Below, one piece after another: positions 49,405 through 59,906 of a DNA stretch of 64,000 nucleotides. Under the pieces are notes generated by a model. That model saw only the letters and a program-made list of their open reading frames with translations. It was not told the origin of the DNA and searched no databases. Within the stretch, counting starts at the first letter, position 1. Each line of letters begins with the position of its first letter. The position numbers and the translations under genes are program-made. Source of the DNA: Paraburkholderia phytofirmans PsJN. GTDB lineage: Bacteria > Pseudomonadota > Gammaproteobacteria > Burkholderiales > Burkholderiaceae. Where the stretch lies: positions 2,728,001 through 2,792,000 of the forward strand of contig NC_010681.1 in assembly GCF_000020125.1 (NCBI RefSeq). The letters are read 5' to 3'.

Positions 49405-52400
49405 TCAAACGATATTCTGGGCGAAACCAGCGGCCGACTCCATGTCGACGGCGACGATCCGCGACACGCCCTGCTCCTGCATGGTCACGCCGATCAACTG
49501 CTGCGCCATTTCCATTGCGATCTTGTTGTGCGAGATGAACAGGAACTGGGTTTTGTCCGACATCGCCCGCACGAGGTTCGCGAAACGTTCCGTGTTGGCG
49601 TCGTCGAGCGGCGCGTCCACTTCGTCCAGCAGACAGAACGGCGCGGGATTCAACTGGAACATCGCGAACACCAGCGCGGTCGCCGTCAGCGCTTTTTCGC
49701 CGCCCGACAGCAGGTGAATCGTCGAATTCTTCTTGCCCGGCGGTTGCGCCATCACCTGCACGCCGGCGTCGAGAATTTCGTCGCCGGTCATGATCAGCTT
49801 CGCCTGGCCGCCGCCGAACAAACGCGGGAACAGTTCGCCGAAATGATGGTTCACCTGGTCGAAGGTGCCCTGCAGGAGCGTGCGCGTTTCCGCGTCGATC
49901 TTGCGGATGGCGTCTTCGAGCGTTTCGATCGCGCTGTTCAGGTCGGTGGATTGCGCGTCGAGGAACGACTTGCGCTCGGTCGCCGCCTTCAGTTCGTCGA
50001 GCGCGGCCATATTGACCGGACCGAGCGCGGTGATGGCGTTGTTGATGCGCGTGACTTCGCCTTGCAGGTACGACGGCTTCATGTCCGGCGTGAGCTTGGC
50101 CTGCAATTGCGCCTCGTCGACACCGGCCGCGGCGAGTTGTTCGACGAACTGCTCGCCGTTCAGGCGCGCCGCCTGTTCCTTCAATTGCAATTCGTTGATG
50201 CGGTCGCGCAGCGGCTGCAGCGCGCGTTCGGCGGTCAGACGCGTTTCGTCGGCGGCACGCAGCTTGGCGGTGAGATCGTCCAGTTCGAGGCGTGCGGCGT
50301 GCAGCGCTTCTTCCTTGACGGCGCGAATGTCAAGCGCGTCCTGCAAACCGGTGTGCGCGGTCTGCTCGTTGATGGTTTCCAGCTCGGCGCGCGCATCTTC
50401 CAGCGACGCCGCGACACGCTCGCTCTGCTCGTGCGCGACCTGAATGCTGCGCTTCAGTTCGTCGATGCGGTTGGCCATGTTGCGCGCGGCAAAGCGCGCG
50501 TCGGTGGCGGCGCGGTCGAGGTCGCGCGCCTGGCCGCGAGCGGCGGTGAGTTGTTCGTCGAGCGCCTCGAAGGCCAGTTGATGATCTTCGAAACGCGCCT
50601 GCAATTCGGCGAGTTCGCCATCGTGACGCTCGAAGTTCGCTTCCGACTCCGCGCGCATGGCGCGCTGCTCTTCGATCTGCGCGGTGATCTCCGCGAGTTC
50701 CTCGCGAATCTGCGTGCTGCGCTGGGTGTAGCGCTCGTGCGCCTGCGTGAGTTTGAGCACGTCCATTTGCAGAGCGTGCACGCGCTGCGTAGCGCGCTCG
50801 GCCTGCTGACGCGCATCGGTCAGCACCTGGGCGGCTTGCGTGTGAGCGGCTTCGGCGCGGATCGCGGCGGCCTTCGCTTCGTCGGCGAGCAAGGCTTGCG
50901 CGCGAACCTGGCGGGCCAGATTTTCGATTTCCTGCTGACGGGCCAGCATGCCGGCCTGCTCGGAATCAGCGGCGTACAGTTGCACGCCGACGCGCGTCAC
51001 CACGTGCCCCGCCTTGACGACGAACGAGCCGCCTTCCGGCAACTGCGAGCGCATGGCGAGCGCCTGCTGCAGATCGTCGGCGACGAACGAGAGGCCGAGC
51101 CAGTCGTTCAGCACCGCGCGGATGCCCGCGTCGTCGATCCGCACCAGCGACAGCAGCGGCCGCAATGCGGGCGGCGTGGCGGCGGGCTGACCGGCGACGG
51201 GCGGCGCGTAGAAGGCGAGCTTGGCGGGCGGCGCGTCGGTGGCGAAGGCCTTGACCCAGTCGAGGTTCGACACTTCCAGCGCGGCGAGCCGCTCGCGCAG
51301 CACGGCTTCGAGCGCGGCTTCCCAGCCGGCTTCGACATGCAGTTTTTTCCACAGACGCGGCAGGCTGCCCAACTCGTGCTTTTCGAGCCACGGCTGGATC
51401 TTGCCTTCGGTCTGGACGTTTTCCTGCAGTTGCTTGAGGGCGGCGAGGCGCGCGTCGAGCTGATGAATCTGGGCGCTTTCCGCCTGCACGCGTTCCTGCG
51501 CGGTGCGGCGTTCGCCGTCGAGGCGCGGCAGCGTTTCCTGCGCGTCGGACAAACGCGTTTGCGCGTCGTGCAGGATTTCCTCATGCTCGGCGAGCTGCAT
51601 GCGCAGGTCTTCGAGCTGCGCTTCGTCGGGGGCGTCGAGACCGCCCGCTTCCGACTTCAACCGCTCGTGACGCGCCTGCAATTGCTGCAATTGCTGATCG
51701 GCATTGCGCTGATGCGCGGCTTCGAGCTTGAGCGCCTGTTCGGTCTGCGCGATACCGCCGCGCTCGGCGTTCAACTCCGTTTGTGCGTCGCGCCAGCGCG
51801 CTTCGAGCGCGGGCATCGCGTCGTGTTTGGCGGCGGCTTCGTCTTCGGCGAGCGCGGCTTTTTCTTCGGCGACGGCCAGTTGTTCCTCGGCGTCTTCGAG
51901 ATCGTCCTGCGCTTTTTGCGCTTGCGATTGCCACTGCTCACGCTGCGCGTTCAGCGCGGCGATCTGCGCCTGCGCGCGATTGCGCGATTCGACGATGAAC
52001 TTGATCTCGGCTTCGAGCCGGCTGACTTCCGAATTCGCCTCGTAGAGCGCGCCTTGCGCGCCTTGCATGGCGTCGCTGGCGGAGTAATGCGCGACGCGCA
52101 GCGTTTCGAGTTGCGCTTCGACTTCGCGCAGCTTCGCGGTGTGCGCTTCGAGATCGATCTGGGCCTGTTCGATCGCGCGTTGCTGGCGTTCCTGCTCGCT
52201 GCCGGCTTCGTTCTTGCGCAACAGCCACAGGAGGCGCTGCTTCTCTTCCCCGTCGGTCTGCAGTTCCTTGTAGCGCGTGGCGACCACGGCCTGCGCTTCC
52301 AGTTTCTCCAGATTCGAACTGAGTTCCCGGACGATATCTTCGACCCGCGTCAGATTTTCCCGCGTGTCGTGCAGACGGTTCTCAGTTTCGCGGCGACGCT

Positions 52401-52923
52401 CCTTATACTTCGACACGCCGGCGGCTTCTTCGAGAAACACGCGCAGCTCTTCCGGCTTCGCCTCGATCAGGCGCGCGATCATGCCCTGCCCGATGATCGC
52501 GTACGCGCGCGGCCCGAGGCCGGTGCCGAGGAAGATGTCCTGAATATCGCGGCGGCGCGCCGGCAGATTGTTGATGTAGTAGCTCGAGGTGCCGTCGCGC
52601 GTGAGCACGCGCTTCACGGCGATTTCGGCATACTGCCCCCACTGGCCGGCGGCACGGCCGTCGGCGTTGTCGAACACCAGTTCGACGCTGGCGCGGCTGC
52701 CGGGCTTGCGCGCGGTCGAGCCATTGAAGATCACGTCCTGCATCGACTCGCCGCGCAGCTCGGAGGCGCGCGATTCGCCGAGCACCCAGCGCACGGCGTC
52801 GATGATGTTGGACTTGCCGCACCCGTTCGGTCCCACCACGCCGACTAGCTGGCCCGGAACCTGGAAATGCGTGGGATCGACGAATGACTTGAAGCCAGCG
52901 AGTTTGATCGAGGTCAGACGCAC
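49405..52923 (-). CDS. smc: Chromosome segregation protein SMC
   Basis: SMC forms the condensin ring with ScpA/ScpB and organises the chromosome. The 1172-residue protein has the N-terminal ATPase half (VRLTSIKLAGFKSFVDPTHF, Walker A GPNGCGKSNIID), two long coiled coils of Glu/Ala/Gln/Arg-rich heptads separated by the hinge, and the C-terminal ATPase half with signature LLSGGEKALTATAL and Walker B PFCLLDEVDAPLDD. GTG 52923 is chosen to begin at VRLTSIKL; upstream codons to 53001 are unconserved. zipA and ligA follow in the same direction. Confidence 0.98.
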   Translation of the reverse strand: MRLTSIKLAGFKSFVDPTHFQVPGQLVGVVGPNGCGKSNIIDAVRWVLGESRASELRGESMQDVIFNGSTARKPGSRASVELVFDNADGRAAGQWGQYAEIAVKRVLTRDGTSSYYINNLPARRRDIQDIFLGTGLGPRAYAIIGQGMIARLIEAKPEELRVFLEEAAGVSKYKERRRETENRLHDTRENLTRVEDIVRELSSNLEKLEAQAVVATRYKELQTDGEEKQRLLWLLRKNEAGSEQERQQRAIEQAQIDLEAHTAKLREVEAQLETLRVAHYSASDAMQGAQGALYEANSEVSRLEAEIKFIVESRNRAQAQIAALNAQREQWQSQAQKAQDDLEDAEEQLAVAEEKAALAEDEAAAKHDAMPALEARWRDAQTELNAERGGIAQTEQALKLEAAHQRNADQQLQQLQARHERLKSEAGGLDAPDEAQLEDLRMQLAEHEEILHDAQTRLSDAQETLPRLDGERRTAQERVQAESAQIHQLDARLAALKQLQENVQTEGKIQPWLEKHELGSLPRLWKKLHVEAGWEAALEAVLRERLAALEVSNLDWVKAFATDAPPAKLAFYAPPVAGQPAATPPALRPLLSLVRIDDAGIRAVLNDWLGLSFVADDLQQALAMRSQLPEGGSFVVKAGHVVTRVGVQLYAADSEQAGMLARQQEIENLARQVRAQALLADEAKAAAIRAEAAHTQAAQVLTDARQQAERATQRVHALQMDVLKLTQAHERYTQRSTQIREELAEITAQIEEQRAMRAESEANFERHDGELAELQARFEDHQLAFEALDEQLTAARGQARDLDRAATDARFAARNMANRIDELKRSIQVAHEQSERVAASLEDARAELETINEQTAHTGLQDALDIRAVKEEALHAARLELDDLTAKLRAADETRLTAERALQPLRDRINELQLKEQAARLNGEQFVEQLAAAGVDEAQLQAKLTPDMKPSYLQGEVTRINNAITALGPVNMAALDELKAATERKSFLDAQSTDLNSAIETLEDAIRKIDAETRTLLQGTFDQVNHHFGELFPRLFGGGQAKLIMTGDEILDAGVQVMAQPPGKKNSTIHLLSGGEKALTATALVFAMFQLNPAPFCLLDEVDAPLDDANTERFANLVRAMSDKTQFLFISHNKIAMEMAQQLIGVTMQEQGVSRIVAVDMESAAGFAQNIV

Positions 52924-53071
52924 GGCGATTTCGCTGTTTGAAAAGGGAAAAAATAGGTGGCTCGTGAAGGCCGCGCCAGCCGTTCGCCGACAGAGCGACA
53001 CGGCCCGCGAACCCTCGCGCCTCGGGCGCCGGCTTCATGCGGTGAGGCATGCGCCGGCTAATGAGGGGCAA

Positions 53072-54067
53072 TCATACCATCGCGCGTGGGCGGTTTTTGC
53101 CGTCCTTACGGTCGTCGAGCCCGGTATCGCGCTGGTCGGCGAGGCTGGCCTCCTGAATGGCCGGATCGGGCGGCATGGCCTTGGTCCGATGCACCCAGCT
53201 GGACAGCGCCGAAGCCAGCACGATGCACACGCCGCCCGCCCATTCGCGTGGACCGGGCGTCTCGCCGGCGAACAGCCACGCGGACAGCGCCGTGACCACG
53301 ATCTCGAACAGCATGATGATCGACGCGCGATTGGCCGGCACGCGCGCGAGCCCGTACTGCACCAGCATATTGTTCGACGCCAGCAGAAAGCCGAGTCCTA
53401 GCACCAGCCAGACGGCCGTCCCGAGATGCGCGCCGGTGGGCGGCGCGGGCATCGCCTCGAACAGCGAGGCGCAGGCGCTGAACAGCGCCGCGCCGCCGAA
53501 GATCGTCGCGGTGCGCATTTCCGGCTTCATGTTCGGCAACACGCGGCTCGTCTTGAGAATCAGCACGTTGCTCATGGCGAAGCCCATGCCGCCCGCGAGA
53601 CCCGCCCATTCGGCGAGATTGCCGGGCACTGGAATCCCGAGTTGCGGCGACCACAGCATGGTCATGGCGCCGGCCAGCGACAGCGCGGCGAGTGCCGCGC
53701 CGGCCCAGGTCAAGCGTTCATGCAGGATGAAGTGCGCGAAAAGCGCGGTCCACGCGGGGGTGAGATAGAACAGCAGCAGCACGCGCATCACCTGGCCGTG
53801 AATCGAGCCCCATACGAAGCCGAGGTTGGTGATGCCCGCTGCCAACGCGAGCGCCGGCAGCAGCCAGTGCCAGCGCACGGTCTTAAGCGCGCGATAGCGC
53901 ACCAGCAGCACGAACAGGCAGCCGGCGCCGCTCGTCAGCGCGCTGGCCGCCGTGCCGGTCACGCCGAGCGCGTTCAGCATGCGCAACGGGTACCAGATCA
54001 TCCCCCATACCGACGCGCCCAGCATGATCGCGAGCGTCGGCCAACCATTGCGAAGCCAGTTGCTCAT
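53072..54067 (-). CDS. DMT-superfamily permease (EamA family)
   Basis: The 331-residue product has about ten membrane helices in two EamA repeats; repeat one starts LAIMLGASVWGMIWYPLRML and repeat two includes FAMSNVLILKTSRVLPNM. RASIIMLFEIVVTALSAWLF is a typical late helix. The tail is charged. ATG 54067 is preceded by AAGGAG. The substrate is unknown. Its start overlaps the stop of a small repeat-containing ORF (ATGA), which may couple their translation. It lies about 150 bases after smc's start on the opposite side of that gene's promoter region, reading toward smc. Confidence 0.9.
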   Translation of the reverse strand: MSNWLRNGWPTLAIMLGASVWGMIWYPLRMLNALGVTGTAASALTSGAGCLFVLLVRYRALKTVRWHWLLPALALAAGITNLGFVWGSIHGQVMRVLLLFYLTPAWTALFAHFILHERLTWAGAALAALSLAGAMTMLWSPQLGIPVPGNLAEWAGLAGGMGFAMSNVLILKTSRVLPNMKPEMRTATIFGGAALFSACASLFEAMPAPPTGAHLGTAVWLVLGLGFLLASNNMLVQYGLARVPANRASIIMLFEIVVTALSAWLFAGETPGPREWAGGVCIVLASALSSWVHRTKAMPPDPAIQEASLADQRDTGLDDRKDGKNRPRAMV

Positions 54068-54378
54068 GGTGCGGGGCTCCTTGCGGAGGTGATCGGGGTG
54101 TGTCTGTCGCGGGCCGCGATGCTTGTCGCGCGGGCGCTGAGGACAGCGCCGTTTCTCGCACATGCACTTGAGAAGTTGCGTTTGAGGACCCCAGCGTTTC
54201 CGGCGAAGGCGCTAGTGACGTTCCGGCCAAGGACTGCTGCGTTTCTCGCTAAGGTGCTGGTGGCGTTGCGGCCGAGAACTATGGCGTTTCTGGCAAACGC
54301 GCCGGCGGCGTTCAGGCCGTGGACCGCGGCGCTCCTGCGCCTGTTGTGTCCGGATGTCTCCAAGACTGCTGCGTACAT
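54064..54378 (-). CDS. Putative small repeat protein upstream of EamA permease
   Basis: I do not recognise this 104-residue ORF. ATG 54378 has an AGGAG ribosome site five bases upstream, and its TGA overlaps the ATG of the permease. It is built of about five 15-residue units of the form RNAxVLGRNxTSxxA (for example RNAAVLGRNVTSAFA), basic and Ala/Asn/Ser/Thr-rich, without membrane segments. Differences between the underlying 45-base units are commonest at the wobble position of this frame. An opposite-strand frame shares the same wobble position, so the strand is not proven by that test; the ribosome site and stop/start overlap favour the minus strand. Confidence 0.45.
   Translation of the reverse strand: MYAAVLETSGHNRRRSAAVHGLNAAGAFARNAIVLGRNATSTLARNAAVLGRNVTSAFAGNAGVLKRNFSSACARNGAVLSARATSIAARDRHTPITSARSPAP
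54149..54328. repeat. 45-bp imperfect tandem repeat, four units
   Basis: Four adjacent units (starts 54149, 54194, 54239, 54284) share (C/G)CGTTTC at the start and (C/A)GG-rich ends, with 12 to 18 differences between neighbours. Counting neighbours, 23 of 43 differences fall in one codon-position class. No spacer structure as in CRISPR is present. Confidence 0.85.
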
Positions 54379-54618
54379 TGCTGCTCCTGCTTCTTCTTTC
54401 GCGAACCGTCGGCGGCTCGCGTCGTTCCCGCTGCAGCGCATTGCCTGCGCCGCCTGGCGGGTTGCGCCGTCGCTCGACGGCGCGCTGTCCTTTATCTGCT
54501 CAACTGCTTCAACTTGCCTTCACCGACCAGCCGAGAATCGCCTGCGCTACGCCGCCGTGCCATGCTTACCCACAAACCGCCACGCCGCCGTATGCCCGCC
54601 ATGCCAGGCTCGCCACGC

Positions 54619-54624
54619 TATAAT
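54619..54624 (+). promoter_or_regulatory. Candidate -10 element for dapC
   Basis: A consensus TATAAT lies about 125 bases before the dapC GTG, in an otherwise gene-free stretch (54379-54749). No good -35 is present at 16 to 18 bases, so the assignment is tentative. Confidence 0.45.
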
Positions 54625-54749
54625 CATCCGCTCGCCGCTGCTGCCGGCCGTTCAGCGTGTTTTACCGCCGCCGGCGCGTGCCCAGCTTGTCGCTGCATCC
54701 TTTTCCGCATCCGTCTCTCGCCCATCTTCGATCAGGCTCGATCCGCCCC

Positions 54750-55967
54750 GTGAATCCGCTACTCGACTCCCTTCAGCCCTACCCGTTCGAAAAGCTGCGC
54801 GCGCTTTTCGCGGACGTCACGCCGAGCGCCGGCCTCGCGCATATCAGCTTCGGCATCGGCGAGCCGAAACATCCGACGCCCGAATTGATCCGTGACGCCG
54901 TGGTGGCTTCGCTCGGCGGCTTGTCGTCGTATCCGGCCACGATCGGATCGCCGGCGCTGCGCGAGTCGATCGCGAAGTGGGTCACGCGGCGCTACAACCT
55001 GCCGCCGGTCGATCCGGCCACCCAGGTGCTGCCGGTGTCGGGTTCGCGCGAGGCGTTGTTCGCGCTCGCCCAGACCGTGCTCGACCCGAAAAAGAATGCT
55101 GACGGCGAGCCTGCGATCGTACTCTGTCCGAACCCGTTCTACCAAATCTACGAAGGCGCCGCGATTCTGGCCGGCGCGCAGCCGTACTTCGTGAATAGCG
55201 ACCCGGCGCGCAACTTCGCCTGCGACTATTCTGCGGTGCCGGCCGACATCTGGGCGCGCACGCAACTGCTGTATGTCTGCTCACCGGGCAATCCGACCGG
55301 CGCGGTGCTCACGCTCGACGACTGGCGCGAACTGTTCGCGCTGTCGGACCGCTACGGCTTCGTGATCGCTTCGGACGAGTGCTACTCCGAAATCTATTTC
55401 GACGAAGCCAACCCACCGCTCGGCGGCCTGGAAGCGGCGCACAAGCTCGGCCGAGGCTTCGAGCGCCTTGTGATGCTGTCGAGCCTGTCCAAGCGCTCGA
55501 ACGTGCCGGGCATGCGCTCAGGCTTCGTCGCGGGCGACGCGGCGATTCTCAAGGACTTCCTGCTATACCGGACATACCACGGCGCGGCCTTGTCGACGGT
55601 GTTCCAGAGTGCCAGCATCGTGGCCTGGAACGACGAGACGCACGTGCGCGAGAACCGCGCGAAGTACGTGCAGAAGTTTTCCACCGTCACGCCGATGCTC
55701 GCCGAGGTGCTCGACGTGCGCCTGCCGGACGCCGCGTTCTACCTGTGGGCGGACGTCTCGCGCACGGGCCTCACGGATACCGAGTTCGCCCAGCGCCTCT
55801 ACGCCGACTATAATGTGACGGTTCTGCCGGGCTCGTTCCTCGCGCGCACTGCGCACGGCGTGAACCCCGGCCGCAATTTCGTGCGCATGGCGCTCGTCGC
55901 CGGCGTCGACGAATGCACACAGGGCGCGCAGCGAATCGTCGATTTTTGCCGCGCGCTGGCAGGTTGA
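54750..55967 (+). CDS. dapC: Succinyldiaminopimelate transaminase
   Basis: DapC transaminates N-succinyl-2-amino-6-oxopimelate in the succinylase branch of DAP/lysine synthesis. The 405-residue class I aminotransferase begins at GTG (VNPLLDSLQPYPFEKLRALF), has ISFGIGEPKHPTPELI near the N-terminus, SPGNPTGAVLTLDDW, and the PLP lysine K248 in SSLSKRSNVPGMRSGF. It ends before dapD, whose product makes its substrate. In-frame codons upstream to 54657 look non-coding. Confidence 0.95.
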   Translation: MNPLLDSLQPYPFEKLRALFADVTPSAGLAHISFGIGEPKHPTPELIRDAVVASLGGLSSYPATIGSPALRESIAKWVTRRYNLPPVDPATQVLPVSGSREALFALAQTVLDPKKNADGEPAIVLCPNPFYQIYEGAAILAGAQPYFVNSDPARNFACDYSAVPADIWARTQLLYVCSPGNPTGAVLTLDDWRELFALSDRYGFVIASDECYSEIYFDEANPPLGGLEAAHKLGRGFERLVMLSSLSKRSNVPGMRSGFVAGDAAILKDFLLYRTYHGAALSTVFQSASIVAWNDETHVRENRAKYVQKFSTVTPMLAEVLDVRLPDAAFYLWADVSRTGLTDTEFAQRLYADYNVTVLPGSFLARTAHGVNPGRNFVRMALVAGVDECTQGAQRIVDFCRALAG

Positions 55968-56037
55968 GTTTTCGTCGATCGCAACCCCGCGCACCGCATC
56001 CCTTCTTCCGATTTCAACTCTTCGATAAAGCACGCAT

Positions 56038-56865
56038 ATGTCGCAACAACTTCAGCAGATCATTGACACCGCCTGGGAAAATCGCGCCGAACTGTCGCCC
56101 AAGGCCGCTCCGGCCGACGTGCGCGAAGCCGTCGCCCACGCCATCGAGCAACTGGACAAGGGCCTGCTCCGCGTCGCGGAAAAGAAGGACGGCGACTGGG
56201 TCGTCAATCAGTGGCTGAAGAAAGCCGTGCTGCTGTCGTTCCGCCTGGAAGACAACGCGCCGATGCCGGCTGGCGGTTACAGCCAGTTCTACGACAAGGT
56301 GCCCTCGAAGTTCGCGAACTACACCGCTGAAGACTTCGCCGCCGGCGGCTTCCGCGTGGTGCCGCCCGCCATCGCGCGCCGCGGCTCGTTCATCGCGAAG
56401 AACGTCGTGCTGATGCCGTCGTACACCAACATCGGCGCGTATGTCGACGAAGGCTCGATGGTCGACACGTGGGCCACCGTCGGTTCGTGCGCGCAGATCG
56501 GCAAGAACGTGCACCTGTCGGGTGGCGTGGGCATCGGCGGCGTGCTGGAGCCGCTGCAGGCGAACCCGGTCATCATCGAAGACAACTGCTTTATCGGCGC
56601 GCGTTCGGAAGTGGTGGAAGGCGTGATCGTCGAAGAAAACTCGGTGATCTCGATGGGCGTGTACCTCGGCCAGAGCACCAAGATTTACGACCGCGAAACC
56701 GGCGAAGTCACGTATGGCCGCATTCCGGCCGGCTCGGTGGTGGTGGCGGGCAACCTGCCGTCGAAAGATGGCACGCATAGTCTCTACTGCGCCGTGATCG
56801 TCAAGAAGGTCGACGCCAAGACGCGCGCGAAGGTCGGCCTGAACGAGCTGCTGCGAGGCGACTGA
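56038..56865 (+). CDS. dapD: Tetrahydrodipicolinate N-succinyltransferase
   Basis: DapD transfers succinyl from succinyl-CoA to tetrahydrodipicolinate, the committing step of the succinylase DAP branch. The 275-residue protein has an N-terminal helical domain ([20 protein letters not shown]), then a hexapeptide beta-helix ([60 protein letters not shown]) and a short C-terminal domain. Its stop shares one base with the next start. Confidence 0.98.
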   Translation: MSQQLQQIIDTAWENRAELSPKAAPADVREAVAHAIEQLDKGLLRVAEKKDGDWVVNQWLKKAVLLSFRLEDNAPMPAGGYSQFYDKVPSKFANYTAEDFAAGGFRVVPPAIARRGSFIAKNVVLMPSYTNIGAYVDEGSMVDTWATVGSCAQIGKNVHLSGGVGIGGVLEPLQANPVIIEDNCFIGARSEVVEGVIVEENSVISMGVYLGQSTKIYDRETGEVTYGRIPAGSVVVAGNLPSKDGTHSLYCAVIVKKVDAKTRAKVGLNELLRGD

Positions 56866-57230
56866 TGGCGCGCGGCACCAAAACCGTCGTCTACGGCATC
56901 CCGAACTGCGACACCGTGAAGAAGGCCCGCGTGTGGCTGGAAGAACATGGCGTCGAGTTCGAGTTCCACGACTTCAAGAAGCATGGCGTGACCGAACCGC
57001 TCGTGCAGGACTGGCTCAAAGACGTGAAGCTCGACGCCTTGCTGAACCGGCGCGGCACCACTTGGCGCGCGCTGTCCGACGACATGAAAGCGGCCGCGGA
57101 CACGCAGTCGGGCGCGATCGCGTTGATGATTCACAAGCCGTCGGTGATCAAGCGGCCGGTGCTGGTGGTCAACGGGCGCGTCAAGTCGCTCGGTTTTTCC
57201 GCGGACGAGTACACGGCGCTGTTCGCCTGA
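56865..57230 (+). CDS. ArsC/Spx-family reductase (YffB-like)
   Basis: The 121-residue product has a thioredoxin-like ArsC/Spx fold with the single Cys motif YGIPNCDTVKKARVWLEEHG, followed by FHDFKKHGVTEPLVQDWL and the late PSVIKRPVLVVNGR. E. coli YffB, of the same type, binds glutathione; arsenate reduction has not been shown for it. Its start overlaps the dapD stop by one base. yffB next to dapE is also seen in E. coli, so the linkage is old, but its role is unknown. Confidence 0.92.
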   Translation: MARGTKTVVYGIPNCDTVKKARVWLEEHGVEFEFHDFKKHGVTEPLVQDWLKDVKLDALLNRRGTTWRALSDDMKAAADTQSGAIALMIHKPSVIKRPVLVVNGRVKSLGFSADEYTALFA

Positions 57231-58613
<1,383 letters not shown>

Positions 58614-58629
58614 ACCAAGGACTATTGCG

Positions 58630-59514
58630 ATGACGCTCCCGTTTTCCACCGTTCGCGACCTGCTGCGTTTCGCTGTGTCGCGCTTCAACCAGGCCGAACT
58701 GTCGTTCGGCCACGGCTCGGCCAATGCCTACGACGAAGCCGTCTATCTGGTCCTGCACACGCTGCATCTGCCGCTCGATCTGCTGGACCCGTTTCTCGAC
58801 GCGCGCCTGACCGCGGCTGAAATCGACGCCGTGCTGAACGTGATCGAGCGCCGCGCCACCGAACGCGTGCCGGCTGCCTACATCACGCAGGAAGCCTGGA
58901 TGCACGGCTTCCGCTTCCACGTGGACGAGCGCGTGATCGTGCCGCGTTCGTTCATCGGCGAATTGCTGCAGGACGGTTTGCAGCCCTACGTGGAAGATCC
59001 CGAGCAGGTGAGCGCCGTGCTGGAGTTGTGCACCGGTTCCGGGTGCCTCGCGATTCTCGCCGCGCACGCGTTCCCGAATGCGGATATCGACGCCGTGGAT
59101 CTGTCCGCGCCCGCGCTGGAAGTCGCCGCGCGCAACGTCGCGGACTACAAGCTCGATGACCGCATCGCCCTGTTCGAAGGCGATCTGTACGCGCCGCTCG
59201 CCGAGCGCCGCTACGACGTGATCATCAGCAACCCGCCGTACGTGAACGCGGCGTCGATGCAGGATCTGCCGGCCGAATACAAGCACGAGCCGAATATGGC
59301 GCTGGCCGGTGGCGTCGACGGCATGGACATCGTGCGCCGGATCATCGCCGACGCGCGCAACTGGCTGACCGACGAAGGCGTGCTGGTCGTCGAAATCGGC
59401 AACGAGCGGCAACACGTGGAAGCGGCATTCGGCGGGCTCGATCTCGTCTGGCTTTCGACCAGTGCCGGCGACGACAACGTGTTCCTGATTCAGGCGGCTG
59501 ATTTGCCGGTTTGA
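58630..59514 (+). CDS. prmB: 50S ribosomal protein L3 glutamine methyltransferase
   Basis: PrmB methylates the glutamine side chain of ribosomal protein L3. The 294-residue AdoMet enzyme has VPAAYITQEAWMHGFRFHVD, the AdoMet loop LELCTGSGCLAILAA, and the NPPY catalytic motif at 201-204. The helical N-terminal domain (RFAVSRFNQAELSFGHG) with YDEAVYLVLHTLHLPLD distinguishes PrmB from PrmC. It is last in the rightward dap cluster. Confidence 0.95.
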   Translation: MTLPFSTVRDLLRFAVSRFNQAELSFGHGSANAYDEAVYLVLHTLHLPLDLLDPFLDARLTAAEIDAVLNVIERRATERVPAAYITQEAWMHGFRFHVDERVIVPRSFIGELLQDGLQPYVEDPEQVSAVLELCTGSGCLAILAAHAFPNADIDAVDLSAPALEVAARNVADYKLDDRIALFEGDLYAPLAERRYDVIISNPPYVNAASMQDLPAEYKHEPNMALAGGVDGMDIVRRIIADARNWLTDEGVLVVEIGNERQHVEAAFGGLDLVWLSTSAGDDNVFLIQAADLPV

Positions 59515-59906
59515 GGTCTTGTCGCTTCTTCCGGACGCGGTGTGCATGGCGAGGTTGTTAAGCCGCGCGCACCGCGTCGGAGCGAAGCTGCTTTCCCGGT
59601 CGTTCGCAATCGCCCGTAATCGAAGCGTCTCGCGCTTCCGAGCAAAGCCGCCTTCACGAGCGCTGCATTCGAGCGCCCAGCTTGACCAGACTTCCCAAGG
59701 CCAACTCGGGGCCTTTTCGACGAGGCAAACGCAAAAAATGTTGCCACGTCGACCACGCCGTATTCACGCCCTCGCCCTCCAGGTCTGAGCGCAGCTCGAC
59801 CATTCCCCACCCCCAACGCACGCACGTTCGGTAAGATGAGCGCGGTCAGCTGCCCGGCACTCATCGAGCCAGCCCAAGCAGCGCTTCGCCAACCCAACGC
59901 CTGCCT
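59515..59906. other. Intergenic region, no gene seen
   Basis: This stretch between prmB and cls must hold the cls promoter. A GGTAAGATGAG patch near 59830 could be a -10, without a clear -35. The frames present are Arg/Ser-rich chance frames without ribosome sites. Confidence 0.4.

Noticed and set aside
49273..52848. 1191-codon open frame on the plus strand, antisense to smc
   Set aside because: It mirrors the smc coding frame with complementary wobble bias; the sequence is Arg/Leu/His/Gln-rich without domains, and smc is unmistakable.
54149..54328. Possible CRISPR array
   Set aside because: Units abut without spacers, are only moderately similar, and no cas genes are present.
53426..54895. 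489-codon plus-strand frame covering the 45-bp repeat
   Set aside because: Most of it is antisense to the EamA permease and its end runs into dapC; no ribosome site. It reads the repeat units as AFLAKVLVALRPRTM-like, but the minus-strand ORF has better start and stop signals.
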